A stretch of DNA of 39,078 bases. Origin: Ignavibacteria bacterium (GTDB lineage Bacteria > Bacteroidota > Ignavibacteria > Ignavibacteriales > Melioribacteraceae). Each line of letters opens with the position of its first letter. The stretch's first letter is position 1. Shown here one piece after another: positions 27,259 through 35,888 of this stretch. The stretch is taken from contig DAIEQP010000013.1 of assembly GCA_027347805.1 (NCBI GenBank), positions 1-39,078 of the forward strand, read 5' to 3'. The notes under the pieces are model-generated. The model saw only the letters and a program-made list of their open reading frames with translations, searched no databases and had not been told where the DNA came from. A program made the position numbers and the translations under genes.

Positions 27259-29313
27259 ATGAAGGGATTCGGAAAAAATAGCGATATTATTTTAGCATTT
27301 GGATTAATAATGATGCTGGGGCTGATGCTGGTTCCACTTCCTTCATTTATTCTCGATTTTTTACTTGCGGCGAATATTACTTTATCTGTGCTTGTACTTA
27401 TCGTTTCTCTATATATAAATTCTCCGCTGGATATTTCGGTGTTTCCGGGATTATTACTCGTCTTAACATTATTCCGTCTTGGATTAAATATCAGTTCAAC
27501 AAGATTGGTATTGATTGAAGGTTTTGCAGGAAAAGTAATTGAAGCAATGGGAACCTTTGTGGTAGGCGGAAATTATGTCGTTGGCTTTATCGTATTTATT
27601 ATTCTGGTAGTAATTCAATTTATCGTCATCGTAAAAGGTTCAGGAAGAATTTCGGAAGTTGCTGCGAGATTTACTTTGGATGCTATGCCGGGTAAACAAA
27701 TGGCTATTGATGCGGATTTAAATACAGGATTAATTACAGAAGCCGAAGCAAGAAAAAGAAGAGATATAATATCGCAGGAAGCAGAATTTTACGGCGCAAT
27801 GGATGGTGCAAGTAAATTTGTAAAAGGAGATGCAATTGCCGGGCTGGTTATTAACGGAGTAAATATAATCGGCGGATTTTTAATTGGTGTTGCCCAGCGT
27901 GGCATGTCGTTTACAGATGCTATTCAGAGTTATACAATTCTAACAATCGGTGATGGTCTTGTTTCGCAGATACCAGCTTTGTTAATTTCAACTGCAGCCG
28001 GTATGGTTGTAACGCGAAGTACATCCGGCACCGCATTAGATCTTCAGATGCGGACACAATTATTTTCGAATCCTCGTGTATTGGGTACCGTTTCTGGTGC
28101 ATCATTTATGTTTGCTTTAATTCCAGGTATGCCTACGCTTCCATTTATTGCGTTAAGTGTTATCATGGGATCGATATCTTATATGACAAAGAAAAATAAA
28201 CAGGCCCCAACACCTGTCGAAGATATAACTGAAGATGTAAAAACATCAGAACCGTTTGAAGAAAAGGTCGAACAATATTTGCAGGTCGATCCAATAGAAG
28301 TTGAAATTGGAAATGGATTAATTAGTCTGGTTGATGAAAAACAGGGCGGTAATCTTTTCCAAAAAATTTCTTCAACAAGAAAAATGATTGCGCTTGAATT
28401 TGGTGTTCTAATTCCTCCGGTTCGTGTTAGAGATAATTTACAATTATCTCCAAATGAATATATAATCAAAGTAAAAGGAAATATTGTCTCTTCATACGAA
28501 GTCTATCCTGATAGGATGCTCGCAATGAATCCTGGTAATTCAGTTGAATCAGTTGCCGGACTGCCAACTACAGACCCTGCATTTGGATTGCCAAGTTTCT
28601 GGATTGCACCTAATGAAAAAGAAAAAGCGGAAATGAGCGGATATACAGTTGTTGATTGTATTTCGGTTCTCACAACACACTTGCAGGAAGTACTGAAGAG
28701 AAACTTTGATAAACTATTGACAAGACAGGATGTTAAACAACTTCTTGAAAATCTTAAAAAAGAATACCCGGCTGTGGTTGAAGAAATTAATCCCGATGCA
28801 CTTTCTCTTGGAACAATTCAAAAAGTTTTACAAAACTTATTGAGAGAAAGTATTCCAATTAAAGATTTTGTTCAGATATCAGAAGCGCTGATTGATTATT
28901 CTAAAACAACAAAAAATGTTGATGTTCTGACAGAATATGTCCGCCATACAATTGGTGAAACAATAGGTAATCTTTACAAAGATCATAATGGAATAATTCA
29001 TGCTGCGGCTTTGAGTGAACCGTTTGAAGGCGCAATAACTAAATCTCTGCAGGCACAAAAAGACAGTGTTGTAACGCTTGGCTTGCCTCCTCAAGTATTA
29101 AGAGAGTTGAATAATCAGTTGCAGCTAATGCTTGAAAAATTCAACTCGCTTGGCTATCCGCCAGTGTTAATTACATCTGCAACTATTCGGCCATATTTTT
29201 ATAGATTAGTTGCAAGCAGTTTCCCTGAAATAATTATACTGTCATACTCAGAATTACCGGCAAATGTTGAACTTGAATTTCTTGGAAAGATAGAGGTTAC
29301 AAATGCAAATTAA
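27259..29313 (+). CDS. flhA: Flagellar export protein FlhA
   Basis: FPGLLLVLTLFRLGLNISSTRLVL, RFTLDAMPGKQMAIDADLNTGLI, long cytoplasmic domain. Confidence 0.98.
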   Translation: MKGFGKNSDIILAFGLIMMLGLMLVPLPSFILDFLLAANITLSVLVLIVSLYINSPLDISVFPGLLLVLTLFRLGLNISSTRLVLIEGFAGKVIEAMGTFVVGGNYVVGFIVFIILVVIQFIVIVKGSGRISEVAARFTLDAMPGKQMAIDADLNTGLITEAEARKRRDIISQEAEFYGAMDGASKFVKGDAIAGLVINGVNIIGGFLIGVAQRGMSFTDAIQSYTILTIGDGLVSQIPALLISTAAGMVVTRSTSGTALDLQMRTQLFSNPRVLGTVSGASFMFALIPGMPTLPFIALSVIMGSISYMTKKNKQAPTPVEDITEDVKTSEPFEEKVEQYLQVDPIEVEIGNGLISLVDEKQGGNLFQKISSTRKMIALEFGVLIPPVRVRDNLQLSPNEYIIKVKGNIVSSYEVYPDRMLAMNPGNSVESVAGLPTTDPAFGLPSFWIAPNEKEKAEMSGYTVVDCISVLTTHLQEVLKRNFDKLLTRQDVKQLLENLKKEYPAVVEEINPDALSLGTIQKVLQNLLRESIPIKDFVQISEALIDYSKTTKNVDVLTEYVRHTIGETIGNLYKDHNGIIHAAALSEPFEGAITKSLQAQKDSVVTLGLPPQVLRELNNQLQLMLEKFNSLGYPPVLITSATIRPYFYRLVASSFPEIIILSYSELPANVELEFLGKIEVTNAN

Positions 29314-30418
29314 AAAGTACGTAGCTGCATCATTAAAAGAAGCTACGCAGCAAATGAAAGATGAATTAGGCGGCGAAGCAATTATACTCGGCACTCGTGT
29401 AATTGAAAATGATAAGCGTTTCAATATGAAAAAGATGTATGAAATTACTGCCGGAATAGATCATACTGTGCCGTCTGATGCAAAAAAAACAAATAAAGAA
29501 AAAGTTTCTCAATCCGATAACTTTCATTCAGAACTTGAAGAGTTAACAAAGAAGATTTACGGTAAAGTTGAAGCAAAACAGGGCACAGAAAAGAAAAAAG
29601 TTAAATATGCTGATGCACAGGAAACAAAACAGGTTGATAAAGAAATTGAAGAAGTTGCAGATACTTTAGAAATGAGAGAAGTGCAAAAAAACCTGATTAA
29701 AACATTAACAAAACATCTTCATGATTCATCTCAGTTTATGGAGAGCTCCAATCTTGAAAATTATTTGTTGTCAAGTATGGCCTCGATGGTTCCGACTACA
29801 ACATTTAAAGTCAGCAAGAATAAATTGACTAAAATTGCACTTGTTGGCCCAACAGGAGTTGGTAAAACCACATGTATTGCAAAGCTCGCGGTAATTTCCA
29901 AAATAATTCACAAACTCAAAGTCGGTTTAATTTCCATTGATACATATCGCCTTGGTGCAATTGATCAGCTGAGAATTTTTTCTGAGATCAGTGATATTGA
30001 AATGGCTGTAGCATATGAACCGGAAGACATGCCTAAACTTTTGAAAAAATTCAAAGGAATGGATTTGGTGTTTATCGATACGGTTGGCCGAAGCCAGAAA
30101 GCAAAAGAAAATCTTGAATCGATTAAAAAATATTTGGATGCCGCACAGGTAAATGAAACTATTTTGGTGTTAAATTCTACTGCTTCAACGAGAACTATGA
30201 ATGATGTGGCTGAAAAATTCAAAGCGCTGAATTATTCTTCATTGATATTTTCAAAAGTTGATGAAGCTGTCGCTTACGGAAATATAATTAACATGACTGT
30301 TAATCATAATGTGCCTGTAATGTTTTTAACAAACGGGCAGGTTATTCCTGATGATATAATTTCGGTTAATCCATCGTTTATTGCTAATCTGGTTTATACC
30401 GGTAAACTATATAAATGA
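29303..30418 (+). CDS. flhF: Flagellar biosynthesis GTPase FlhF
   Basis: SRP-type G domain: VGPTGVGKTTCIAKLA, DTYRLGAIDQL, DTVGRSQ. Confidence 0.96.
   Translation: MQIKKYVAASLKEATQQMKDELGGEAIILGTRVIENDKRFNMKKMYEITAGIDHTVPSDAKKTNKEKVSQSDNFHSELEELTKKIYGKVEAKQGTEKKKVKYADAQETKQVDKEIEEVADTLEMREVQKNLIKTLTKHLHDSSQFMESSNLENYLLSSMASMVPTTTFKVSKNKLTKIALVGPTGVGKTTCIAKLAVISKIIHKLKVGLISIDTYRLGAIDQLRIFSEISDIEMAVAYEPEDMPKLLKKFKGMDLVFIDTVGRSQKAKENLESIKKYLDAAQVNETILVLNSTASTRTMNDVAEKFKALNYSSLIFSKVDEAVAYGNIINMTVNHNVPVMFLTNGQVIPDDIISVNPSFIANLVYTGKLYK
29494..29520 (+). promoter_or_regulatory. Candidate intragenic sigma-28 promoter inside flhF
   Basis: TAAAGAAA-N11-TCCGATAA, exact spacing. Confidence 0.35.
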
Positions 30419-30419
30419 A

Positions 30420-31262
30420 ATGAATGAGCAGGCATCAAGACTTATACAATTGCGGGAGCTGGAGGTAAGAGAAAATATTCTCTCTTCTTCCAAAATTATA
30501 TCTGTTTGTTCAGGCAAAGGGGGAACTGGGAAAACTTTTTTCGCCGCAAATTTTGCACAATCTCTCGCCGGTTTAGGCAAAAAGATTTTATTGGTCGATC
30601 TCGATCTCAATTTTTCTAACCTTAATGTTTTGTTAAATCAAACATCCGATAGTTTACTCTCCGAATTTTTTGAACAGAGAAAATCGCTTCAGGAAATTAT
30701 TTTTGATTATAGCGGCAATCTGAATTTAATTTTTGGCGATTCCGGCAGAAATGATTATCCAAGGGTTAGCCGAGAAATAATCAATTATTTTTTTATTTCA
30801 CTCAATAAAGTAATTGATAGGTATGATTATATAATTTTAGATTCATCTGCCGGGGCCGATGAAATTACTCTTCACCAGTTGATAAAATCTGATTATAATA
30901 TAATTGTAACTTCACCAGAGCCAACTGCAATAATGGATGCATATGTAGTAGTGAAATTATTGTCTTCGGAAAATTCATCATCCCTAAAATTTGTGGTTGT
31001 TAATAAATGTTTAGACAAAACAGATGCCGATTCTGCTTTTTCAAATCTCACATTGGCTACAAAACATTTTTTGGGGGACTCGCCAGAATTTCTCGGTTCT
31101 ATTTCATTTGACGCTGATGCACACAAATCAATTCTTAACCAGCAGCTGCTTGTACGTGAAAATCCGGATTCAAAGTCCGCAAAAGAAATTAAATCCATCG
31201 CAAATCAATTCGTCACTATCAATCAGGTGGCTAATATTAGCCGTCCTGGCCAAATAATCTAA
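30420..31262 (+). CDS. flhG: MinD-like ATPase FlhG/FleN
   Basis: NEQASRLIQLRE N-terminus, SVCSGKGGTGKTFFAANFAQ deviant Walker A, YDYIILDSSAGAD; ATG 30420 preferred over 30381. Confidence 0.94.
   Translation: MNEQASRLIQLRELEVRENILSSSKIISVCSGKGGTGKTFFAANFAQSLAGLGKKILLVDLDLNFSNLNVLLNQTSDSLLSEFFEQRKSLQEIIFDYSGNLNLIFGDSGRNDYPRVSREIINYFFISLNKVIDRYDYIILDSSAGADEITLHQLIKSDYNIIVTSPEPTAIMDAYVVVKLLSSENSSSLKFVVVNKCLDKTDADSAFSNLTLATKHFLGDSPEFLGSISFDADAHKSILNQQLLVRENPDSKSAKEIKSIANQFVTINQVANISRPGQII
31229..31242. promoter_or_regulatory. Candidate activator operator (UAS), perfect 14-bp palindrome, site 4
   Basis: GGCTAATATTAGCC, perfect dyad; centre 102.5 bp upstream of -12 G at 31338. Confidence 0.55.
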
Positions 31263-31324
31263 TTAAAATCGCCGTTTTTACTCATTATTTGAAGTTTTTT
31301 CATACTCCAAACGACTCAACCGTG

Positions 31325-31340
31325 TGGTATGCGGTTTGCA
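31325..31340 (+). promoter_or_regulatory. Sigma-54 promoter upstream of the fliA unit
   Basis: TGGTATG-CGGT-TTGCA matches TGGYAYR-N4-TTGCW fully; intergenic; predicted start near 31351. Confidence 0.75.
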
Positions 31341-31367
31341 AAACATAATACAAAAAAAGAAAATCTG

Positions 31368-31604
31368 ATGAATAAAATAGTATTACAGTTTGGGTTGTTG
31401 GTGTTCTTCTTCTCAGTAATATTTTTCACCCAGCGGGGCATGAGTCTGGAACGAATTCTTCTTAATTCATTTGCAATTTTCATCATAGTAACAACAATGC
31501 TTAGTGTTATTGTAATTGGTTTGATAAAAGCGATCAATAAAAATTCATTAAGCAAATTAAGTGACTTATCCGAACACTTAGCAGGAAACAAGGACAATGA
31601 GTAA
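31368..31604 (+). CDS. Small two-TM membrane protein between flhG and fliA
   Basis: MNKIVLQFGLLVFFFSVIFF...LLNSFAIFIIVTTMLSVIVIGLI; the ORF-track start at 31329 overlaps the promoter, so ATG 31368 is preferred. Confidence 0.7.
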   Translation: MNKIVLQFGLLVFFFSVIFFTQRGMSLERILLNSFAIFIIVTTMLSVIVIGLIKAINKNSLSKLSDLSEHLAGNKDNE

Positions 31605-32229
31605 CACTACGCTTTGGGCATCGTACAAACAAAAGCCATCGGCCGAATTAAAAAAGCAGATAGTTCTGAACTATGTTAATCTTGTTCATTATGTAATACA
31701 TAGAACAAATTTAATTCAGAACGGATTGCTTGATAGAAGAGATTTCTTTCAATTTGGAATAGAAGGCTTGAGCGAAGCTATCGACCGTTTTGACCCGGAC
31801 TACGGTACAAAGTTCGAGACATACGCAATTCAGCGTATTCGTGGAAAGATATATGATGAACTTAGAAAATATACTGATAAGTTCGAACCCACTCTTGACG
31901 CAGAAGCGACTACTATTTTCCCTACATCAACACTTTCTGTGAATCAATCAATCGGGGATGATGATGGAATGCAGTTGTATGAAATGCTTCCCAGCGATTC
32001 GGATAAACCCGATTCAATTCTTGAGAAAAAAGATTTGAAACAGAAATTATTGGAAATGATTAAAGATCTTAATGAAAGAGAAAGAACTATCCTTAGTCTC
32101 TATTATTATGAAGATCTTAACTACAAAGAAATCGCACAAGTGCTTAACATTACTGTTTCAAGAGTTTCACAGATTCACTCAAGAATATTAAATTCCTTAA
32201 AATTAAGACTGGCTGAATATAATGCTTGA
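31597..32229 (+). CDS. fliA: Flagellar sigma factor FliA (sigma-28)
   Basis: GLLDRRDFFQFGIEGLSEAIDRFDPDYGTKFETYAIQRIRGKIYDELRK (region 2) and LNERERTILSLYYYEDLNYKEIAQVLNITVSRVSQIHSRIL (region 4). Confidence 0.96.
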   Translation: MSNTTLWASYKQKPSAELKKQIVLNYVNLVHYVIHRTNLIQNGLLDRRDFFQFGIEGLSEAIDRFDPDYGTKFETYAIQRIRGKIYDELRKYTDKFEPTLDAEATTIFPTSTLSVNQSIGDDDGMQLYEMLPSDSDKPDSILEKKDLKQKLLEMIKDLNERERTILSLYYYEDLNYKEIAQVLNITVSRVSQIHSRILNSLKLRLAEYNA

Positions 32230-33109
32230 AATTAAAAATCCTGAATCCAGAGAGAAAATTAAAAAGCAACTCTCGAATATCGGAACATTGCCATCAGTAC
32301 CACAGATTATTACAGAAGTTTCTTCTTTATTAGATAACGAAAGAACTAGCGCTTCCGATTTATGCAAAGTAATTTCCAGAGATCAAGCAATTGTTGCAAA
32401 AATTTTAGCAGTTGCTAATTCACCTTTATATGGTTTACCAAGACGAGTTTCTACATTAGAATTTGCTGTTGTTATTATTGGCTTTGAACACATGCGTAAT
32501 ATTCTGGTTGCACTTTCTTTGGTGGAAGCATTCAAAAATAGAAGCACATCAACCTGGAATCATCAATTATACTGGATGCATTCTTTATTAACTGCAACAG
32601 CAGCAAAGAGAATTGCAGATGATCTCCGTTATCCAAAATCAGGAGAAGTTTTTACAGCCGCATTGCTTCACGATTTGGGACTGGTAGTTTTACAGCGTTA
32701 TATGAATTCGGATTTCAATAAAATTGTAAAACTGGTTGAAGAACAGCAAATGTCTCACATAAATGCCGAAGAAGAAATTCTCGGTTTTACACATCAGGAA
32801 ATAGCAGAATTTTTGTTGGAAAAATGGAATTTCCCCCCATACATAGCCGAAGCAGTTCTTTATCATCACAGACCTTCACTGGCAGATAAGGGAAAAGTGC
32901 TTTCATCGTTAATTCATCTTGCAGATTACATGACGCAAAAGTTAAACATTGGCGCTTTCAATTGGGATAACGAACTTCAGTTTGATGAAGGTGTTATAGA
33001 TATACTTGGTTTTGGAAGCATGGAATATCTTGATGGATTTATCAAAAGTTATGAACCGTTATTTAATAGTCATCTGGAATCTTTAACTGAAAACAATAAA
33101 ATAGTGTGA
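32222..33109 (+). CDS. HDOD-domain protein 1
   Basis: LPSVPQIITEVSSLLDN...ISRDQAIVAKILAVANSPLYGLPRRVSTLEFAVVIIG...ALLHDLGLVVL...YHHRP. Confidence 0.93.
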   Translation: MLEIKNPESREKIKKQLSNIGTLPSVPQIITEVSSLLDNERTSASDLCKVISRDQAIVAKILAVANSPLYGLPRRVSTLEFAVVIIGFEHMRNILVALSLVEAFKNRSTSTWNHQLYWMHSLLTATAAKRIADDLRYPKSGEVFTAALLHDLGLVVLQRYMNSDFNKIVKLVEEQQMSHINAEEEILGFTHQEIAEFLLEKWNFPPYIAEAVLYHHRPSLADKGKVLSSLIHLADYMTQKLNIGAFNWDNELQFDEGVIDILGFGSMEYLDGFIKSYEPLFNSHLESLTENNKIV

Positions 33110-33115
33110 GTAATT

Positions 33116-33997
33116 ATGGCAGCAATAACAACTGATTTGACGCAGAGACGTGAGAGAACAGAATTAATCTTAAAAAAGGTTAATACTTTAGCTCCGCTAC
33201 CAAAAATTCTGCAAGAAGTTTTACAGCTTTTAAACGATGTAAATACTAGCCCTCACTCTCTTGCAAAGGCAATTTCCAAAGATCAAAGTGTTGTTCTGAA
33301 GATATTGACAATTGCTAATTCTCCTTTTTATGGATTAACAAAAAGAGTTTCTTCGATCGAATTTGCAATTATGATTTTGGGTTATGATGAAATCAGAAAT
33401 ATAGTTTCTGCACTTTCACTTATGGAATCAATGAAAAATAAAAGCGATCAATATCTTGATCAGAAAAAATTCTGGATGCATTCTTATCTCACAGCAACAA
33501 TTGCCAAAAAACTTGCAATGGATATGGGATTGGAAAAACATGCCGAAGCTTTTATTTCGGGACTTCTGCATGATCTTGGAATTTCGGTAATTCACAGATT
33601 CATGCATTCCGATTTTGTAAGCATACATGAATTAGTAAACAACGGCATGAATTACAGCGAAGCTGAAATGCAGGTTATAGGAATTTCGCACGGTGAAGTT
33701 GGCGAATCATTACTTAAGTATTGGAACATTCCGGAACTGATTACTGAAATAGTAAAGAACCATCATCAGCCATATTTAGCTCAGACTTCTCCAACTTTAA
33801 CAGCTGTTGTTCATTTAGCAGACTACATGACTCAGATGCTGAAGATTGGCGAACTTCATTTAGATACTAACCTTGAATTGGATAATCATATTTTCTCAAC
33901 CCTTCACGTAAAAGACTTGGCAGAATTAGCACACTTTATTGAAGGATATCGTGAACCATTAAAAGCTCAGTTGGAATCTCTTAAATATTTAGTATGA
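33116..33997 (+). CDS. HDOD-domain protein 2 (tandem paralogue)
   Basis: LAPLPKILQEVLQLLND...ISKDQSVVLKILTIANSPFYGLTKRVSSIEFAIMILG...GLLHDLGISVI...NHHQP. Confidence 0.93.
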   Translation: MAAITTDLTQRRERTELILKKVNTLAPLPKILQEVLQLLNDVNTSPHSLAKAISKDQSVVLKILTIANSPFYGLTKRVSSIEFAIMILGYDEIRNIVSALSLMESMKNKSDQYLDQKKFWMHSYLTATIAKKLAMDMGLEKHAEAFISGLLHDLGISVIHRFMHSDFVSIHELVNNGMNYSEAEMQVIGISHGEVGESLLKYWNIPELITEIVKNHHQPYLAQTSPTLTAVVHLADYMTQMLKIGELHLDTNLELDNHIFSTLHVKDLAELAHFIEGYREPLKAQLESLKYLV

Positions 33998-35307
33998 GAC
34001 TAATTAAAGATAGAACCCGCGAATACGAATCTTTTCACAAATCGCTTCAGTACTTTTCTAAAAGTTCTGAAGTTAAAGGTGATTTAAAGCTTCTGAGTTT
34101 TGAAAACCATAGAAGTAATCAAAATCTTCTTGAAAAGTATTCATTTTTCATGCAGAATCTTACGTCATTCCAAAAAAGAGCTCGTGAAGCAAAAAACCTT
34201 TTGGATATTCATTCGTTGACGCAGGAATTTATAAGAAGAATTCTTCAATCGAAGGAAGTGGAAATATTTTTATTTAGTGATACAAACCGCCACTTAATTC
34301 CTGTAAATAAAAATGCTAACCCGAATCATATTAATTCGGTTAATAAAGCATACTCGGAAGGAATTTTGGAGTGGGTGTTTGAATCCAAGAAACCTACAGT
34401 TGTTCCTGATCTAAATTCATATACTATCAATGGTTCAAAAGTAAACCAGATGATATTCCCTATTTATGATGCACAGACTAAATATGGCGTTCTTTCGGTT
34501 TATACATCTAGTGTTAAAATATCAGACGATTCATTAGAAAATAGTTCAATACAAATAATTCTTGGAATTATTGTTCCGATAATTGTTTCACTTCGCCAGA
34601 AAAATTCAATTAATAAACTTTACCAGGAACTTCAGGTTTACCAGTCAAAAGTACATAACGATTTTGATGTTAATGCAATCGGCAATATGGCTGAAGGTAT
34701 AATTGAAGAGATTGGCACTCCTTTGCAGGTGATTCTCTCATTATCGGATTTAATTGAAAACGATTATCCGAAAATTGATAAAGAGATTACTGAAAAAATT
34801 AAAAAACAGGTAAACAAGGTTACCGAGCTGACAAACCGTTTAACGAAATTTGCCGACCTGAATAAACCGGCAAATAAAAATGCACAGCCATGTCAGTTAA
34901 ATAAGCTTGTAAAAGAGTTTAGAAATGTATTAAATGCTACTCTTCAAAATCTTGGAATGGAATGCGAATTGGATCTTGAGGAAAATATACCTCCGATTTT
35001 AACTGATCCAAACGATATTAAACAATTGCTTACAAGTCTTTTCTCTCTGCTTAAATCTGCCACAAAAAGGAACGGCGCTTTTATCATTCAAACAAAATAT
35101 ATAAAAGAGAGAGTGGTTTTATCCGTATTTACTACTGAACAGATTGAAGGATTGAACAGCGAAGGAGAAAATAAATCGACTGTTACTGTGAAATTAATTC
35201 ATGACTTGATGAGAAAAAATGAAGGAAGCGCTGAATTTAATGTGCTGCCGCTGAAAGGCACCATTATCCATTTAATATTTCCCTTAAAAAGGAAACTGGT
35301 TCTATGA
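33994..35307 (+). CDS. GAF-like plus degenerate histidine-kinase-like protein
   Basis: GAF-like N-terminal half (EGILEWVFESKKPTVVPDL...MIFPIYDAQTKYGVLSVYTS), then MAEGIIEEIGTPLQVILSLSDLI where the H-box His is Glu; N- and G-boxes not recognisable. Confidence 0.8.
   Translation: MRLIKDRTREYESFHKSLQYFSKSSEVKGDLKLLSFENHRSNQNLLEKYSFFMQNLTSFQKRAREAKNLLDIHSLTQEFIRRILQSKEVEIFLFSDTNRHLIPVNKNANPNHINSVNKAYSEGILEWVFESKKPTVVPDLNSYTINGSKVNQMIFPIYDAQTKYGVLSVYTSSVKISDDSLENSSIQIILGIIVPIIVSLRQKNSINKLYQELQVYQSKVHNDFDVNAIGNMAEGIIEEIGTPLQVILSLSDLIENDYPKIDKEITEKIKKQVNKVTELTNRLTKFADLNKPANKNAQPCQLNKLVKEFRNVLNATLQNLGMECELDLEENIPPILTDPNDIKQLLTSLFSLLKSATKRNGAFIIQTKYIKERVVLSVFTTEQIEGLNSEGENKSTVTVKLIHDLMRKNEGSAEFNVLPLKGTIIHLIFPLKRKLVL
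34556..34582 (+). promoter_or_regulatory. Candidate intragenic sigma-28 site
   Basis: TAATTCTT-N11-TCCGATAA, exact spacing. Confidence 0.3.
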
Positions 35308-35879
35308 AAAAATTTTTAATCATTACCCTGGTTTGTGCATCGATGGCTGTAGCGCAAAAAGTTGATTCAGTATATGCTTCAACTGATTCAATAAATATTA
35401 AAGCTCTTGTGCAAAAACAAATTGAGGATGCAAGAAACAAGAAAGCAGAAAATTTTTCGGATGCCCAGCCTGTAATACAGGCAAAAATAGAAGTTCCGGT
35501 TATTAAAAGTTTGCAGCCAAAAGAAACATCAAACACCATGATTAGTTATTTAATGAGCCAGCCGGTACAATATAAAATTTATGAAGTTGTTTCACTGATA
35601 ATAATCGGTTTTGTTCTCTTAAGAAGAATAATGAAAAATTTGGGCAAGAAATCGAAAAAGAACCTGAAAATTAAAATCGGATTGATGCGTGAAGAGAAAG
35701 TGGGAATGACGCAAACAAATCCAAAACTGGTTAAAATCAGAAAGGTTTTGAAAGATAATCTGGAAATATTTAAACAAGACGATCAGCAATTAGCAAAGAC
35801 AGCGCGACAGTTAAATGTTTCTCAGGGAGAATTACTTCTTGCAGCAAGATTAAAATTTTTTGAAATGAAGAAAATGTAA
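35304..35879 (+). CDS. Membrane protein with signal peptide, TM and small C-terminal helical (HTH-like) motif; SwrB/DUF6115-like by layout
   Basis: MKKFLIITLVCASMAVAQ signal; IYEVVSLIIIGFVLLRRI TM; QLAKTARQLNVSQGELLLAARLKF C-terminus; between fliA block and flgF. Confidence 0.7.
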   Translation: MKKFLIITLVCASMAVAQKVDSVYASTDSINIKALVQKQIEDARNKKAENFSDAQPVIQAKIEVPVIKSLQPKETSNTMISYLMSQPVQYKIYEVVSLIIIGFVLLRRIMKNLGKKSKKNLKIKIGLMREEKVGMTQTNPKLVKIRKVLKDNLEIFKQDDQQLAKTARQLNVSQGELLLAARLKFFEMKKM

Positions 35880-35888
35880 GAGGCAAAA

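Noticed and set aside
31024-31257. 77-aa plus-strand ORF inside flhG
   Set aside because: Out-of-frame overlap with the conserved FlhG frame.
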